A DNA stretch of 64,000 bases from CALCKU01 sp964654665 (GTDB lineage: Bacteria > Pseudomonadota > Alphaproteobacteria > Caulobacterales > Maricaulaceae). The position numbers and the translations under genes are program-made. Where the stretch lies: assembly GCA_964654665.1 (NCBI GenBank), contig CAZZKV010000004.1, positions 57,039-121,038 of the forward strand, given 5' to 3'. The notes under the pieces are model-generated. The model ran no database searches, was not told where the DNA came from, and worked only from the letters and a program-made list of their open reading frames with translations. Below, piece by piece: positions 1-7,800 of the stretch; positions within the stretch are counted from its first letter, which is position 1; each line of letters starts with the position of its first letter.

Positions 1-35
1 TTGACGAGAACATCCCGCCCGCGTTGAGCCGTCAT
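1..35 (-). CDS. GTA major tail (tail tube) protein gp9, 5' end only
   Basis: Only the first codons lie in the window; the gene continues past position 1. The start ATG (33-35) overlaps the stop of the upstream DUF3168 gene in an ATGA arrangement. The visible N-terminus reads MTAQRGRDVLV. This matches the 'AQRG-D-L' opening that I recall for Rhodobacter-type GTA tail tube proteins, and its position directly after the tail-terminator gene is the canonical place for gp9. The product would polymerise as the tube of the GTA particle tail. The identity rests on eleven residues plus gene order. Confidence 0.6.
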   Translation of the reverse strand, partial: MTAQRGRDVLV

Positions 36-460
36 AAGGCCTCCTGTAAATCTTGAGTAACAACGTTTAAGCGGATAACACCGTGCAAAGTCCGGCCATC
101 CGGCGCTCTGAAAATATCAGAGTAAATAACATTAGCTGATACCAATTGCGATTCAGACATTTCCCAATCATTGCTTTCGAGGATACGAATTACAGCAGCA
201 ACAATCGTCATCGCTTCGAGTCGTCCAGAATAGCGCGACCATATGTGTAAGGTTATTAAGTGACGGCTAATATCCGCGCCTGTTGCTCCAATATCCTCGG
301 ATCGAATAGCACCATAAGTTAGATAAGGAAAAACGGGATCTTCCGGTATATGATCATACAGCCGAGGGGGTGATCCAAGATACATCGCAATTTGTGCATC
401 TGATGATAGTAAAAGATGAACAGCCCGCGCGATAGCATTCGGGGCAAGAAAATCCGTCAT
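32..460 (-). CDS. GTA tail terminator-like protein (DUF3168, gp8)
   Basis: Small cytoplasmic phage-type protein of about 142 residues with the features of the DUF3168 family: an N-terminal 'ALHLLLSSDAQI' type helix, a 'PYLTYG' motif near residue 45, and a central 'HLITLHIWSRYSG' strand. In RcGTA the equivalent gp8 caps the tail tube and joins it to the head-closure protein. I chose the ATG at 460 because it overlaps the gp7 stop as ATGA and is preceded by an AGAGGAA ribosome site; an earlier start at 478 is possible. It is the second last GTA gene visible in the window. Confidence 0.8.
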   Translation of the reverse strand: MTDFLAPNAIARAVHLLLSSDAQIAMYLGSPPRLYDHIPEDPVFPYLTYGAIRSEDIGATGADISRHLITLHIWSRYSGRLEAMTIVAAVIRILESNDWEMSESQLVSANVIYSDIFRAPDGRTLHGVIRLNVVTQDLQEAL

Positions 461-774
461 TGTTGTTCCTCTTCGCAAATTAAATGAAGACGTTCGCGAC
501 GGTTATCAGGGTCAGAAGCTGACAATACCCGTAGAAAGCGTTCTCCCCACACTAATCGAGCCCGTTCTGGGAAATCGTCACGGAACCGCATCACAACCCG
601 ATAAGATTGGATGATTGCAAGCCGTCCATTTTCACGTGTTTCTTGTAAGTTTTTAGGTAAAATTTCAGCCCAACACGGAGCATAAAATACCCAAGTTGTA
701 ACGGCTCCACCGAAAATATCTTCATCATCACGGGGTACATAAATACCAAGACGTGTCCTTAAATTTCCAATCAT
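457..774 (-). CDS. GTA head closure / head-tail adaptor protein (gp7)
   Basis: This 105-residue protein looks like the phage head-tail adaptor family (SPP1 gp16 type). It starts 'IGNLRTRLGIYVPRDDED', has 'GGAVTTWVFYAPCWAEILP' in the middle, and the typical 'YRVVMRFRDDFPERARLVWGERFLRVLS' block, a hallmark of these small beta-barrel stoppers. In a GTA particle it closes the portal channel and receives the tail. It overlaps gp6 upstream and gp8 downstream by four bases each, so the genes are translationally coupled. Confidence 0.8.
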   Translation of the reverse strand: MIGNLRTRLGIYVPRDDEDIFGGAVTTWVFYAPCWAEILPKNLQETRENGRLAIIQSYRVVMRFRDDFPERARLVWGERFLRVLSASDPDNRRERLHLICEEEQQ

Positions 775-1340
775 AACCGTACCGTCTGGTAAGGCATTAG
801 GAGAGCATCTACCATCATGGGCACTGTGGGTGATGCCTCTAATGAAGCATCACGATACTCAAAACTATTAGCCAGTAAGAGCAATATTGCTTGACGAAAA
901 GGCATTGGAATATCGGTAGCCAAAACACCGTATCCCGCGGTGAAATCGATTTCAAAGTAAGCCGCTTCAGCAATAAAATCAGCCCAGCATCGGCCTGAAG
1001 TTATTCGGAGCGATGGCGGATTAGATTTCAAATTTACACGCAAAGCAGTGTTATCAATAACTGTAGTTTCGCCCTGTGCGTTAAAAACACGGACAGTATC
1101 GATCGATCTAATTTGCGAATGATTGATGAACGTACCGGATTGTGATACCTTATCAGAGGTAAAACGGCGACGTCGTACAATTAAGCTTGTACGCACCATA
1201 TTTTCAATACGGATACGTGCAGCCTTAATTAAATCTACAATAAGTCCGTCCTCGGCGTCAGAATCAACACGCAAAAACTCTTTTGCATATCCCAAATCAA
1301 CAGGCTCTATCGCAGGGGGATCTATGTCAGTCACAGACAT
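771..1340 (-). CDS. GTA head-tail connector protein (gp6-like)
   Basis: A 189-residue protein of the phage gp6-like connector family. 'LGYAKEFLRVDSDAEDGLIVDLIKAARIRIENMVRTSLI' at residues 17-55 is the characteristic helical opening. A C-terminal 'DFTAGYG' then 'IPMPFRQAILLLLANSFEYRDA' follows, as in HK97 gp6 and RcGTA gp6. It forms the ring below the portal. The start ATG at 1340 has an AGGAG ribosome site. It lies about 60 bases downstream of the capsid gene and overlaps gp7. Confidence 0.85.
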   Translation of the reverse strand: MSVTDIDPPAIEPVDLGYAKEFLRVDSDAEDGLIVDLIKAARIRIENMVRTSLIVRRRRFTSDKVSQSGTFINHSQIRSIDTVRVFNAQGETTVIDNTALRVNLKSNPPSLRITSGRCWADFIAEAAYFEIDFTAGYGVLATDIPMPFRQAILLLLANSFEYRDASLEASPTVPMMVDALLMPYQTVRL

Positions 1341-1402
1341 GACGGACTCCTATATTTCATGAAAGAATTGGGCCGCAACACTTACGGCCCATAGTGTGAA
1401 TT

Positions 1403-2638
1403 TTAAGGCGCTGAAAATTTCAACAATTTAATAGCGTTGAAATCTTGAACACCTCCGCCAACGCGTTTGGTTGTATAAAACAGCACAAATGGTTTAGCTG
1501 AATATGGATCACGTAAAACCCGAACACCTTGTCGGTCTACAATAAGGTACCCGCGTCCAAAATCCCCAAAAGCAATAGCTGTTGATCCCGCAGCGACGTC
1601 TGGCATATCTTCAACCTCTACCAAAGGATAACCCAGCAAAGTTGAGGGCGCACCCGCTTGGGCGGCTGGCTGCCAGATATAATTGCCATCCGCATCTTTA
1701 AATTTTCGCACTTGGCCCACTGTGCGCCGGTTCATAACAAAACTTGCATTTGGCCGGTAACGCGCTTCTGGCGCATAAGTCAGGTCAATTAGAGAATCAA
1801 TCGGTGCATCTGCATCAAAATCGCCATCTGTTCCAGTCGCAATATAACCTAAATTACCCCACATATGGTTACTTTCAGCGACTTGATTGTAACTCAACAG
1901 TCCATTGGGCTTATTGATACCATCGCCGTTAATAAAAGCAGCAGTTTCCTGAGCTGCGAAAACGTCCCGGACTTCATCAGCTAACCACTGATCAACATCG
2001 GCTACGCCATCATCAAGTAAAATTTGTGTGGCAGCCGGCATAGCGTAAAGCTCGCCAACAGGAAATTCGAGTAAATCCAAAACAGGGGCTTCAGTCTCCG
2101 TTCGAGTTTCAGTCTCACCAGCCCACCCGGCACTTGCCCCGCCTGCGCTTACCGGTTTTTTAAAATGTCCAGCTCCAATAAGACGTACACTCGCAATCGA
2201 CCGTAATGGTGAAATTTCTTTAAGGGCCGTTTCGATAGTCGACTGGGTTTCCATTGGTACAATAAGTCCCCCTTCACCGTCTGTACTCGAGGCCGATTTC
2301 CCTTGTAAAGCCGTAATACCGCTTATATCGCCAGAACGAATATAAGACGCCCAAGCTGATTTCACTTCATTATTAACAGCCGATTCACCCAATACAGGCT
2401 GACTGGTTGATAATGTTAAACGGTCGATACGCTTTTGTTGGGCGTCCAGTGCCGCATTAATCTGTTCCACTTTGTCAGTAACAAGTGGATCAACAGATTG
2501 TTTGGATTCAAGTTCGTTTAGACGAGCATCATTAGCTTGTTTAAAAGCGTCAAATGTGGCGGCAAAGTCGGCTTGAGCGGTTTTGATTTCGCCAGAGCGA
2601 TTAATCGCCTTGGTCTCTTTTTTTAGATTTATACTCAC
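1403..2638 (-). CDS. GTA major capsid protein (HK97 fold, gp5)
   Basis: A 411-residue HK97-type capsid protein resembling RcGTA gp5. The first ~100 residues form a charged, helical scaffold-like delta domain that the adjacent protease would remove. 'DGEGGLIVPMETQSTIETALKEISPLRSIASVR' marks the start of the mature capsid domain. Later motifs include 'GWAGETETRTETEAP', 'QETAAFINGDGINKPNGLL' and 'FVMNRRTVGQVRKFKDADGNYIWQP'. The start is GTG (2636-2638), overlapping the protease stop TGA as GTGA. The protein builds the head shell of the DNA-packaging particle. Confidence 0.92.
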   Translation of the reverse strand: MSINLKKETKAINRSGEIKTAQADFAATFDAFKQANDARLNELESKQSVDPLVTDKVEQINAALDAQQKRIDRLTLSTSQPVLGESAVNNEVKSAWASYIRSGDISGITALQGKSASSTDGEGGLIVPMETQSTIETALKEISPLRSIASVRLIGAGHFKKPVSAGGASAGWAGETETRTETEAPVLDLLEFPVGELYAMPAATQILLDDGVADVDQWLADEVRDVFAAQETAAFINGDGINKPNGLLSYNQVAESNHMWGNLGYIATGTDGDFDADAPIDSLIDLTYAPEARYRPNASFVMNRRTVGQVRKFKDADGNYIWQPAAQAGAPSTLLGYPLVEVEDMPDVAAGSTAIAFGDFGRGYLIVDRQGVRVLRDPYSAKPFVLFYTTKRVGGGVQDFNAIKLLKFSAP

Positions 2639-3114
2639 GCTGAAAATCTCCTGTGTGAGGGTGAATAAGGGATCGATATGTCATCAATTTGAGTGATCCG
2701 CGCAGAGCGCAACATCGGGAAGGCGACAACGGATACCTCCCACAAATCAAGTTCAAGAAGGGTTCGTCCACCCTCTTCTCGGGGTATGGATCGCCGAACA
2801 CGATAGCCAATAGAGAGGCCATTAACGGCTCCTTCACGAATAAGGGTTTGCGTACGATCAGATTGAACCGTCCCTCCAAATAGGCGACCCGAAACAAAAA
2901 GGCCGGATCTGTCTTCTAAGGCACGGTCCCACACACCAATCGGGGTAACCGTTTCATGGCCGAACAACATAGGTAATTTAGCACTGCCCCGAGAAAGTAA
3001 TGACGCTGAAAAGGCGCCTGGGCGAACAATATCACCTGATATATCGGCCTGCCCAAACAAGCTTGCATAACCGGAAATTCGCATCACTGGTGATGCGCTT
3101 AAATTCATTTCCAT
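2635..3114 (-). CDS. GTA prohead protease (HK97 family, gp4)
   Basis: This 159-residue protein has the HK97 prohead (S78/U35) protease signature. The N-terminus reads 'ISGYASLFGQADISGDIVRPGAF', a catalytic-type His lies in 'LPMLFGHE' (about residue 53), and the catalytic Ser lies in 'NGLSIGY' (about residue 99). 'LLELDLWEVSVVAFPM' is the usual C-terminal block. It would trim the delta domain of the adjacent capsid protein during head maturation. It overlaps the capsid gene by four bases. Confidence 0.9.
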   Translation of the reverse strand: MEMNLSASPVMRISGYASLFGQADISGDIVRPGAFSASLLSRGSAKLPMLFGHETVTPIGVWDRALEDRSGLFVSGRLFGGTVQSDRTQTLIREGAVNGLSIGYRVRRSIPREEGGRTLLELDLWEVSVVAFPMLRSARITQIDDISIPYSPSHRRFSA

Positions 3115-3126
3115 TGAAAAGTCCTT

Positions 3127-3354
3127 TTAGCGTTTATCGTCGAGCCTTTGCTCAATCCGAATAAGAGATTGTCGGGCCATTTGCATTTGTTCTTCAAGAC
3201 GAGCGAGACGTTCATTAACTGGTGGAGACAATTCAGCTTGCGCTTCTAAGGCTTCAAGCCGGGCTTCGGCTCCTCCAACCCAAATCAAAGCGCCGCCTGT
3301 TTGTAATATGATAGTCAAGACAACACCCAACGTCACATTTCGATCAATGGTCAT
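3127..3354 (-). CDS. Small membrane/coiled-coil protein of the GTA cluster (gp3.5 position)
   Basis: A 75-residue protein located between portal and protease, where Rhodobacter-type clusters have the small g3.5 gene. Residues 8-27 form one hydrophobic segment ('LGVVLTIILQTGGALIWVGG'). The rest is a charged helix, probably coiled coil ('RLEALEAQAELSPPVNERLARLEEQ'). Its start overlaps the portal stop by one base (TAATG). The function is unknown. The topology suggests a membrane-anchored accessory protein rather than a structural capsid component. Confidence 0.7.
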   Translation of the reverse strand: MTIDRNVTLGVVLTIILQTGGALIWVGGAEARLEALEAQAELSPPVNERLARLEEQMQMARQSLIRIEQRLDDKR

Positions 3355-4517
3355 TATGATTCCTGCACAGGTAAACCTGCAAGGGCCCGACGTTCATCAT
3401 CTGTCAAGAAAGACGCAGTATTCAACCGAGCCCATAATGCAGCTCGTTCTTCTGTTAATGCCGGTACACGGTCCAGATCAGGGGATAAATTTAGATCTTC
3501 CCCGAAAAAGGGTTGTAACCATGCCTGTAACCCTTTGGTTGTTTTTTGAACCAACGGCACAATTGTTTGCCGCCAGAAAGCCTGATTAGCTTCTTTATAA
3601 TTTGCATAAGTATTATCCCCTGGAATGCCGAGCAACATTGGAGGAACCCCAAAAGCTAATGCTATTTCACGGGCTGCTTCACGGCGCGCTTCGATGAAAT
3701 CCATATCTGCCGGGGACAAACTCATAGATTTCCAATCCAATCCTCCTTCAAGAAGCATAGGGCGTCCAGCCTTCATTGCCCCAGTATGGGATACGTCCAA
3801 CTCATGTTTTAATCGGTCAAATTGTTCATCCGTCAGCCGTTCAGACCCTGCTCCACCATTATAAATAAGCGCCCCGCTCGGACGCGCTGAATTATCAAGT
3901 AACGCTTTTGTCCATCGTCCGCCTTCATTATGCACATCTATAGCTTGGGCAGCAGCTTCGAGGGGTGAAAAGCCATATCGATCATCATTCGGATGAAATA
4001 AATGCATGTGGAAAATCGCACTACGACCCGTTGCAGAATCTCGGTTAAAACGTTTTTTATAACCGCCTGCTTTATACTCCCATCCTGAAAGCCAACCTTG
4101 ATCATTCGTTTGAGCGGTTAAGCGGTCAGGGCGTAAAGCGTAAAGAGCCATAGGGACGCCATCAACGAGGCTCGCTTCAAGATAAGCATTACCGCTAAGT
4201 TGAAGGTATCCATAAAATTTTTCATAAATGTCACTGGCAACACCGTCAGGGTTGCCTGCTGTTAATAACCGCATCGCGGGATCACCAACAACACACTCAT
4301 TTCCGCGCCGTGCACAAATTTCAACGGAGGCCGCAGACTCTGCTATCAAACGAACGCAGCGGTATGCTATAGTATTTTTTTGAAATCCATGACGTGATAA
4401 TGCTAAATAATCACGCGGCGTCCAACTCGCTTGGCTCCCAAGCTGTAAGGCCACAAGTGGCTGAGATGATTTTTGCTCAGGTGGTTTCGAAAATGCACGC
4501 GAAAACCAATTTTTCAT
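3354..4517 (-). CDS. GTA portal protein (HK97 family, gp3)
   Basis: A 387-residue phage portal protein. It shows 'RDYLALSRHGFQKNTIAYRCVRLIAESAASV' near the N-terminus, 'LSGNAYLEASLVDGVPMALYALRPDR' in the middle, 'HMHLFHPNDDRYGFSPLEAAAQAID', and 'REIALAFGVPPMLLGIPGDNTYANYKEANQAFWRQTIVPL' towards the end. These are the standard HK97/RcGTA portal motifs. It forms the dodecameric DNA entry ring to which terminase docks. Unlike the usual GTA order, two extra genes separate it from the large terminase. Confidence 0.92.
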   Translation of the reverse strand: MKNWFSRAFSKPPEQKSSQPLVALQLGSQASWTPRDYLALSRHGFQKNTIAYRCVRLIAESAASVEICARRGNECVVGDPAMRLLTAGNPDGVASDIYEKFYGYLQLSGNAYLEASLVDGVPMALYALRPDRLTAQTNDQGWLSGWEYKAGGYKKRFNRDSATGRSAIFHMHLFHPNDDRYGFSPLEAAAQAIDVHNEGGRWTKALLDNSARPSGALIYNGGAGSERLTDEQFDRLKHELDVSHTGAMKAGRPMLLEGGLDWKSMSLSPADMDFIEARREAAREIALAFGVPPMLLGIPGDNTYANYKEANQAFWRQTIVPLVQKTTKGLQAWLQPFFGEDLNLSPDLDRVPALTEERAALWARLNTASFLTDDERRALAGLPVQES

Positions 4518-4627
4518 AATATATATTTCTGCTTTTGAAGTCGCGCCTTATCAAGGCACAAATCTAACGATAGGCAGAAATTACACGAAACGGCGGAGGT
4601 GTGGATTAATCTCCGTTATTTTAATTT

Positions 4628-4649
4628 AAGCTATTGAAAAAAATAGCTT
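4628..4649. other. Hairpin between the TPR-like gene and portal
   Basis: A perfect 8-base inverted repeat (AAGCTATT at 4628-4635 and AATAGCTT at 4642-4649) with a 6-base loop lies immediately after the TPR-like gene stop. No T-run follows the stem in the direction of transcription, so it is not a convincing intrinsic terminator. It could attenuate transcription or mark RNA processing inside the GTA transcript. The rest of the 132-base gap before the portal gene shows nothing recognisable. Confidence 0.4.
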
Positions 4650-5081
4650 TTATGCCGCACCGCGTAGGGATGGATCAGAAGAGCGTGATCCGAGCAGATT
4701 ACGCGCGATACCATAATTACGTTTGAGGTCTCGTCGCATCGTTTCATCGCCTAACATAGACGCAATAGTAATCGCTCCGCGGTATGCTCGAATCGCATGT
4801 TCAAGCGCAGAAACATCATCGCGCGCTTGACCTATTTTCAATAAAGTATCGCCTAAATCTTTTTGCACTTCTGCATTTTCGCGCGGCGTTGTATCAATGG
4901 AATAGAGTTCTTGCACAGATCGCAAAGTATTAACCGCTTGTACAAGTGGCATAGTATCTCCAGTTTGTCCAGCCAGCAGAATCATCTGCTTGGCCAGCTC
5001 GCGATTAAGTTCAGCCAATTCACGTGTAACCTTGGCCGATTTTCGGCGAAGAGTGAGTTCTTTTCCTGACGCTGTAGCCAT
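4650..5081 (-). CDS. TPR-like helical protein inserted in the GTA cluster
   Basis: A 143-residue soluble, helical protein I do not recognise by name. It contains at least two TPR-like helix pairs, for example 'LVQAVNTLRSVQELYSID' (about 65-82) and 'DVSALEHAIRAYRGAITIASM' (about 95-115) with 'AEVQKDLGDTLLKIGQA' between. No signal peptide or membrane segment is seen. It sits between the DUF2726 gene and portal, same strand, inside an otherwise canonical GTA head module. A role in particle assembly or regulation is possible but unproven. Confidence 0.6.
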   Translation of the reverse strand: MATASGKELTLRRKSAKVTRELAELNRELAKQMILLAGQTGDTMPLVQAVNTLRSVQELYSIDTTPRENAEVQKDLGDTLLKIGQARDDVSALEHAIRAYRGAITIASMLGDETMRRDLKRNYGIARNLLGSRSSDPSLRGAA

Positions 5082-5161
5082 AATCCGATGTCCAGTCCTA
5101 TGCCCCGTAATAGTCTGTATGTGCCGCTTTATAGTTAAAGAGCTCTTAATAAAGCAAAAAA

Positions 5162-5674
5162 TTATAAAAATTCACGTACTAAAGATTGTGATAACACAAA
5201 AAAATCGTCACCTGTATTAACACGAATGAATGGCATTTTCACCGCATGAAAAATACCGTCTTTTAATGCATCAGCATTACTAATGGACTGGCTATTCATT
5301 TTATGTGAAGCCCCATCCAGTTCAACAACAAGTCTTGGTCTTCCATTACTGTCAATCACCAGAAAATCCACATGGCGCGATTTTATACGTCCGCGCAAAG
5401 ACCATTTTCTCTTTTCATTTTTGACCGTGGGTTTGACGCAAACAATATCTTCCAACCGAACTTTACTCATAAGGTAATACCCAGACGGCAATCGCGAACG
5501 TAAAATATTATAAAAAACCTGCTCAGATCTATTTACAAATAAGCTATCAACTTTTTCATAAGCTTTAAATATATCTGCCGAAGGTTTGGAGGTATATGGC
5601 CGTATGAATAATTGCCTCCTCCAAAATATAAAACTAATAATAAGAATAAAAGAAAGTATAGACGCTTCGACCAT
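5162..5674 (-). CDS. DUF2726 (PD-(D/E)XK-like) protein with N-terminal membrane anchor
   Basis: About 170 residues. An N-terminal hydrophobic helix ('SILSFILIISFIFW') is followed by a DUF2726 domain. Its marks are 'LFVNRSEQVFYNILRSRLP', 'LMSKVRLEDIV', 'SRHVDFLVID', 'RLVVELDGASH' and 'KMPFIRVN'. DUF2726 is related to restriction-endonuclease-like folds; the D in 'HVDFLV' and E-x-D in 'VELDGASH' fit the nuclease-type active site. ATG 5674 is used here; a GTG at 5692 is also possible. It sits between TerL and portal, which is not a normal GTA location for such a gene. Substrate and role are unknown. Confidence 0.75.
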   Translation of the reverse strand: MVEASILSFILIISFIFWRRQLFIRPYTSKPSADIFKAYEKVDSLFVNRSEQVFYNILRSRLPSGYYLMSKVRLEDIVCVKPTVKNEKRKWSLRGRIKSRHVDFLVIDSNGRPRLVVELDGASHKMNSQSISNADALKDGIFHAVKMPFIRVNTGDDFFVLSQSLVREFL

Positions 5675-5710
5675 AAACTTTAGTGAACACACTCGACTTA
5701 TTCTTCAAGA

Positions 5711-7012
5711 TTAAATTTTCCGGACATGCGGTACAGCTCTTGTTTGTAATAACAGATCAGTTACAGCCCAAACCAATGCATCGGCTCTATCGGGACTATG
5801 TTTCATGTGTACTGTCCCCATCAAACATAATTCATCTTCTAAAGCCGAAAATCGTCCACAATGATGCACCCGGCCTTGTTCATAAAGTGCCGCAACAGGT
5901 TCCGCTCTAGCCACTTTGCCTCGAGACGCATAAACGGTCCGTATTACAATATCAGGGTGGGATAGTTGCAGCACTGTGCGAACTAAATCTCCTCCCTGAT
6001 TGATTTCCGCTAACATATAATCCACATCCCACGCGGCCCATAACCCTGACGCTTTTAAAGCCCATGCTTCGGGCGAGCACCCCTGCACCGTACCATCATG
6101 CAATATATAAACTTTAGCATCGCGCCCTTGACCTTTACGCCCCGCAACGATTAATCCGCAACTATCGGCGCGCACTCCCGTTGTCATAGGTGGATCAATG
6201 GCTAAAATAATTTTATCAAAATGATCCGGTCGATCCTTACGCGACTTATCAATAAGTGATCGACTCCAAAGTGCGTTCGGAAAATCTTCCAAAACCTCGC
6301 CATCAAGTTCTTGTCGTCCCAATCGGGTTCCGCCATAAGCCGTTTCGACAGCCTTCAAAAACACAGAAGATAAATTTTCACTATTATCGGCTGTACGCGC
6401 TCGACTGATTTGCACAGCCGAATTTTGTATAAGGTTTTTCAAGGCACCAACGGGCCTTGGTGTTGTTGTTATGACAAGTTGCGGCTTTTCTCCAAGACGT
6501 AATGCTAGCCGTAAATTTGATAGTGTTTCATCAATATTATCCCATGCGCAAAATTCATCGGCCCAAGCAGCGTCAAATTGTGGCCCTCGTAAACCATCAG
6601 GCTCTGCACTCGTAAAAATATGCCCAACCGCTCCGTTGGACCATTCCAAACGACGTCTAGACGCGATGTAATGGGGTCTTTCGCTTGGGTATCCAATATT
6701 AAGAAGACCACTTTCGCCTTCAAGCATAACCTCACGAGCATCTGTATAAGTAGGCGCAACCAAGGCTATATGGCGGCGACCAGAATCACAGACTTGCGCC
6801 CGTATCCATTCAGCCCCGCTTCGCGTCTTTCCCGACCCACGTCCACCCAATAACAACCAAATCAACCAATCGTTTTCAGGTGGCAATTGATCAGGTCGAG
6901 CGAAAACCTCTCTCCAATTGTTTTTAAATTGGTAAATATCCAACCTATCTAAATATTGTATCAGACGCTTCTGCTTCTTCGGATTCAGCGTCGACTTTAT
7001 CGATGAGAGCAT
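5711..7012 (-). CDS. GTA large terminase subunit (DNA packaging ATPase, gp2)
   Basis: Large terminase with a Walker A motif 'LLLGGRGSGKTRSGAEW', a hydrophobic Walker B-like strand in 'FDAAWADEFCAWD', the coupling motif 'LVITTTPRPVGALK', and a nuclease domain with 'ILAIDPPM' and 'MLAEINQGGD' acidic residues. The closing 'HSPDRADALVWAVTDLL' is typical. It cuts and pumps DNA into the GTA head. The open frame extends to 7126, but ATG 7012 (433 residues) gives the usual family length and overlaps the small upstream gene by 68 bases; this start is not certain because no strong ribosome site is visible. Confidence 0.93.
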   Translation of the reverse strand: MLSSIKSTLNPKKQKRLIQYLDRLDIYQFKNNWREVFARPDQLPPENDWLIWLLLGGRGSGKTRSGAEWIRAQVCDSGRRHIALVAPTYTDAREVMLEGESGLLNIGYPSERPHYIASRRRLEWSNGAVGHIFTSAEPDGLRGPQFDAAWADEFCAWDNIDETLSNLRLALRLGEKPQLVITTTPRPVGALKNLIQNSAVQISRARTADNSENLSSVFLKAVETAYGGTRLGRQELDGEVLEDFPNALWSRSLIDKSRKDRPDHFDKIILAIDPPMTTGVRADSCGLIVAGRKGQGRDAKVYILHDGTVQGCSPEAWALKASGLWAAWDVDYMLAEINQGGDLVRTVLQLSHPDIVIRTVYASRGKVARAEPVAALYEQGRVHHCGRFSALEDELCLMGTVHMKHSPDRADALVWAVTDLLLQTRAVPHVRKI

Positions 7013-7277
7013 AGAGACGTTCAACGAATCTGGCGCGCTCCTCGGGGCTAGGGGGTGGGATATCTTCATAACGGCTATATTTCTTTTTTCCCTCTTTATA
7101 GGAAAGTATTTCATTATATTCGGCAATGTCTGTTAGTGCCTTTACGTGAACCGAAATCGCGCGCGCTATTTTTTCTAACTGCTCAGGACGGGCCTCAATA
7201 TCACTCGAAAGCGTTGAAGAATCATGCAGTAAACGTATTAACGCATCTTGCAGCGCGAAAGCGTCTATCGGTTTCAT
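6945..7277 (-). CDS. Probable GTA small terminase / gp1-like protein
   Basis: A 110-residue helical, highly charged protein upstream of and overlapping the large terminase. In RcGTA this position is occupied by gp1, shown to act as the small terminase. The sequence 'RPEQLEKIARAISVHVKALTDIAEYNEI' and 'SPEERARFVERLYALIDKVD' predicts a long helical hairpin suited to forming a ring. I infer the role from position and size rather than from a recognised motif. It begins 38 bases after the YcgN-like gene on the same strand, with no clear ribosome site. Confidence 0.65.
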   Translation of the reverse strand: MKPIDAFALQDALIRLLHDSSTLSSDIEARPEQLEKIARAISVHVKALTDIAEYNEILSYKEGKKKYSRYEDIPPPSPEERARFVERLYALIDKVDAESEEAEASDTIFR

Positions 7278-7315
7278 ACCACTATAATAATATAGAAGTT
7301 TTACGTGGGGATAGA

Positions 7316-7792
7316 TTATTCAAGATCCGGTTCACCCGGCCATATAACAATATGTGATAGTAACTCATTTTCAGAAACAAGGGATTCATTAATCACAGCA
7401 TCCTGGACGCTTAAACCCCATTGATGAATAGTATCACGGGAACCGCTTATAAGGTGATGCCATTCCGGTAAATCCTTACCTTCATATATAAGCCGATAAG
7501 CACATGTCATGGGCAACCAATTCAACGACCCAATATTTTTGGGGGACAATTGAACACAATCAGGCACATATGTTTGACGGTTTGCATAACTCATACATTG
7601 GCACGTTCCAGAATCGAATAATTTACAGGATACATCCGTTACATAGATAGCTCGTGTATCTTCGTCTTCTAGCCGTATACAACAACATTTACCGCAACCG
7701 TCGCATAAGCTTTCCCATTCTTCACGGCTCATTTTAGCCATATTTTTGGTTTTCCAAAAGGCTCTTTCTTGGGATTGATTCATAGAGGACAT
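7316..7792 (-). CDS. YcgN/UPF0260 family cysteine-cluster protein
   Basis: A 158-residue protein of the YkgJ/UPF0260 cysteine-cluster family. The N-terminal part has 'ESLCDGCGKCCCIRLED' with a dense Cys cluster (about 28-40), further Cys in 'SCKLFDSGTCQCMSYANR' and 'VPDCVQLS', then 'WLPMTCAYRLIYEGKDLPEWHHLISG'. The pattern suggests a bound metal or Fe-S cluster; the function of the family is not established. The start may also be at 7783. It diverges from the PBP gene with only eight bases between start codons, and GTA genes follow downstream. Confidence 0.88.
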   Translation of the reverse strand: MSSMNQSQERAFWKTKNMAKMSREEWESLCDGCGKCCCIRLEDEDTRAIYVTDVSCKLFDSGTCQCMSYANRQTYVPDCVQLSPKNIGSLNWLPMTCAYRLIYEGKDLPEWHHLISGSRDTIHQWGLSVQDAVINESLVSENELLSHIVIWPGEPDLE

Positions 7793-7800
7793 CTAGCATT

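Noticed and set aside
2601..2897. 98-codon minus-strand open frame between capsid and protease
   Set aside because: It lies in another frame of the prohead protease gene and has no recognisable motif.
1..7277. A remnant or active prophage
   Set aside because: Gene order and proteins match the GTA type, with no integrase, repressor, replication or lysis gene seen. Beyond position 1 is unknown.
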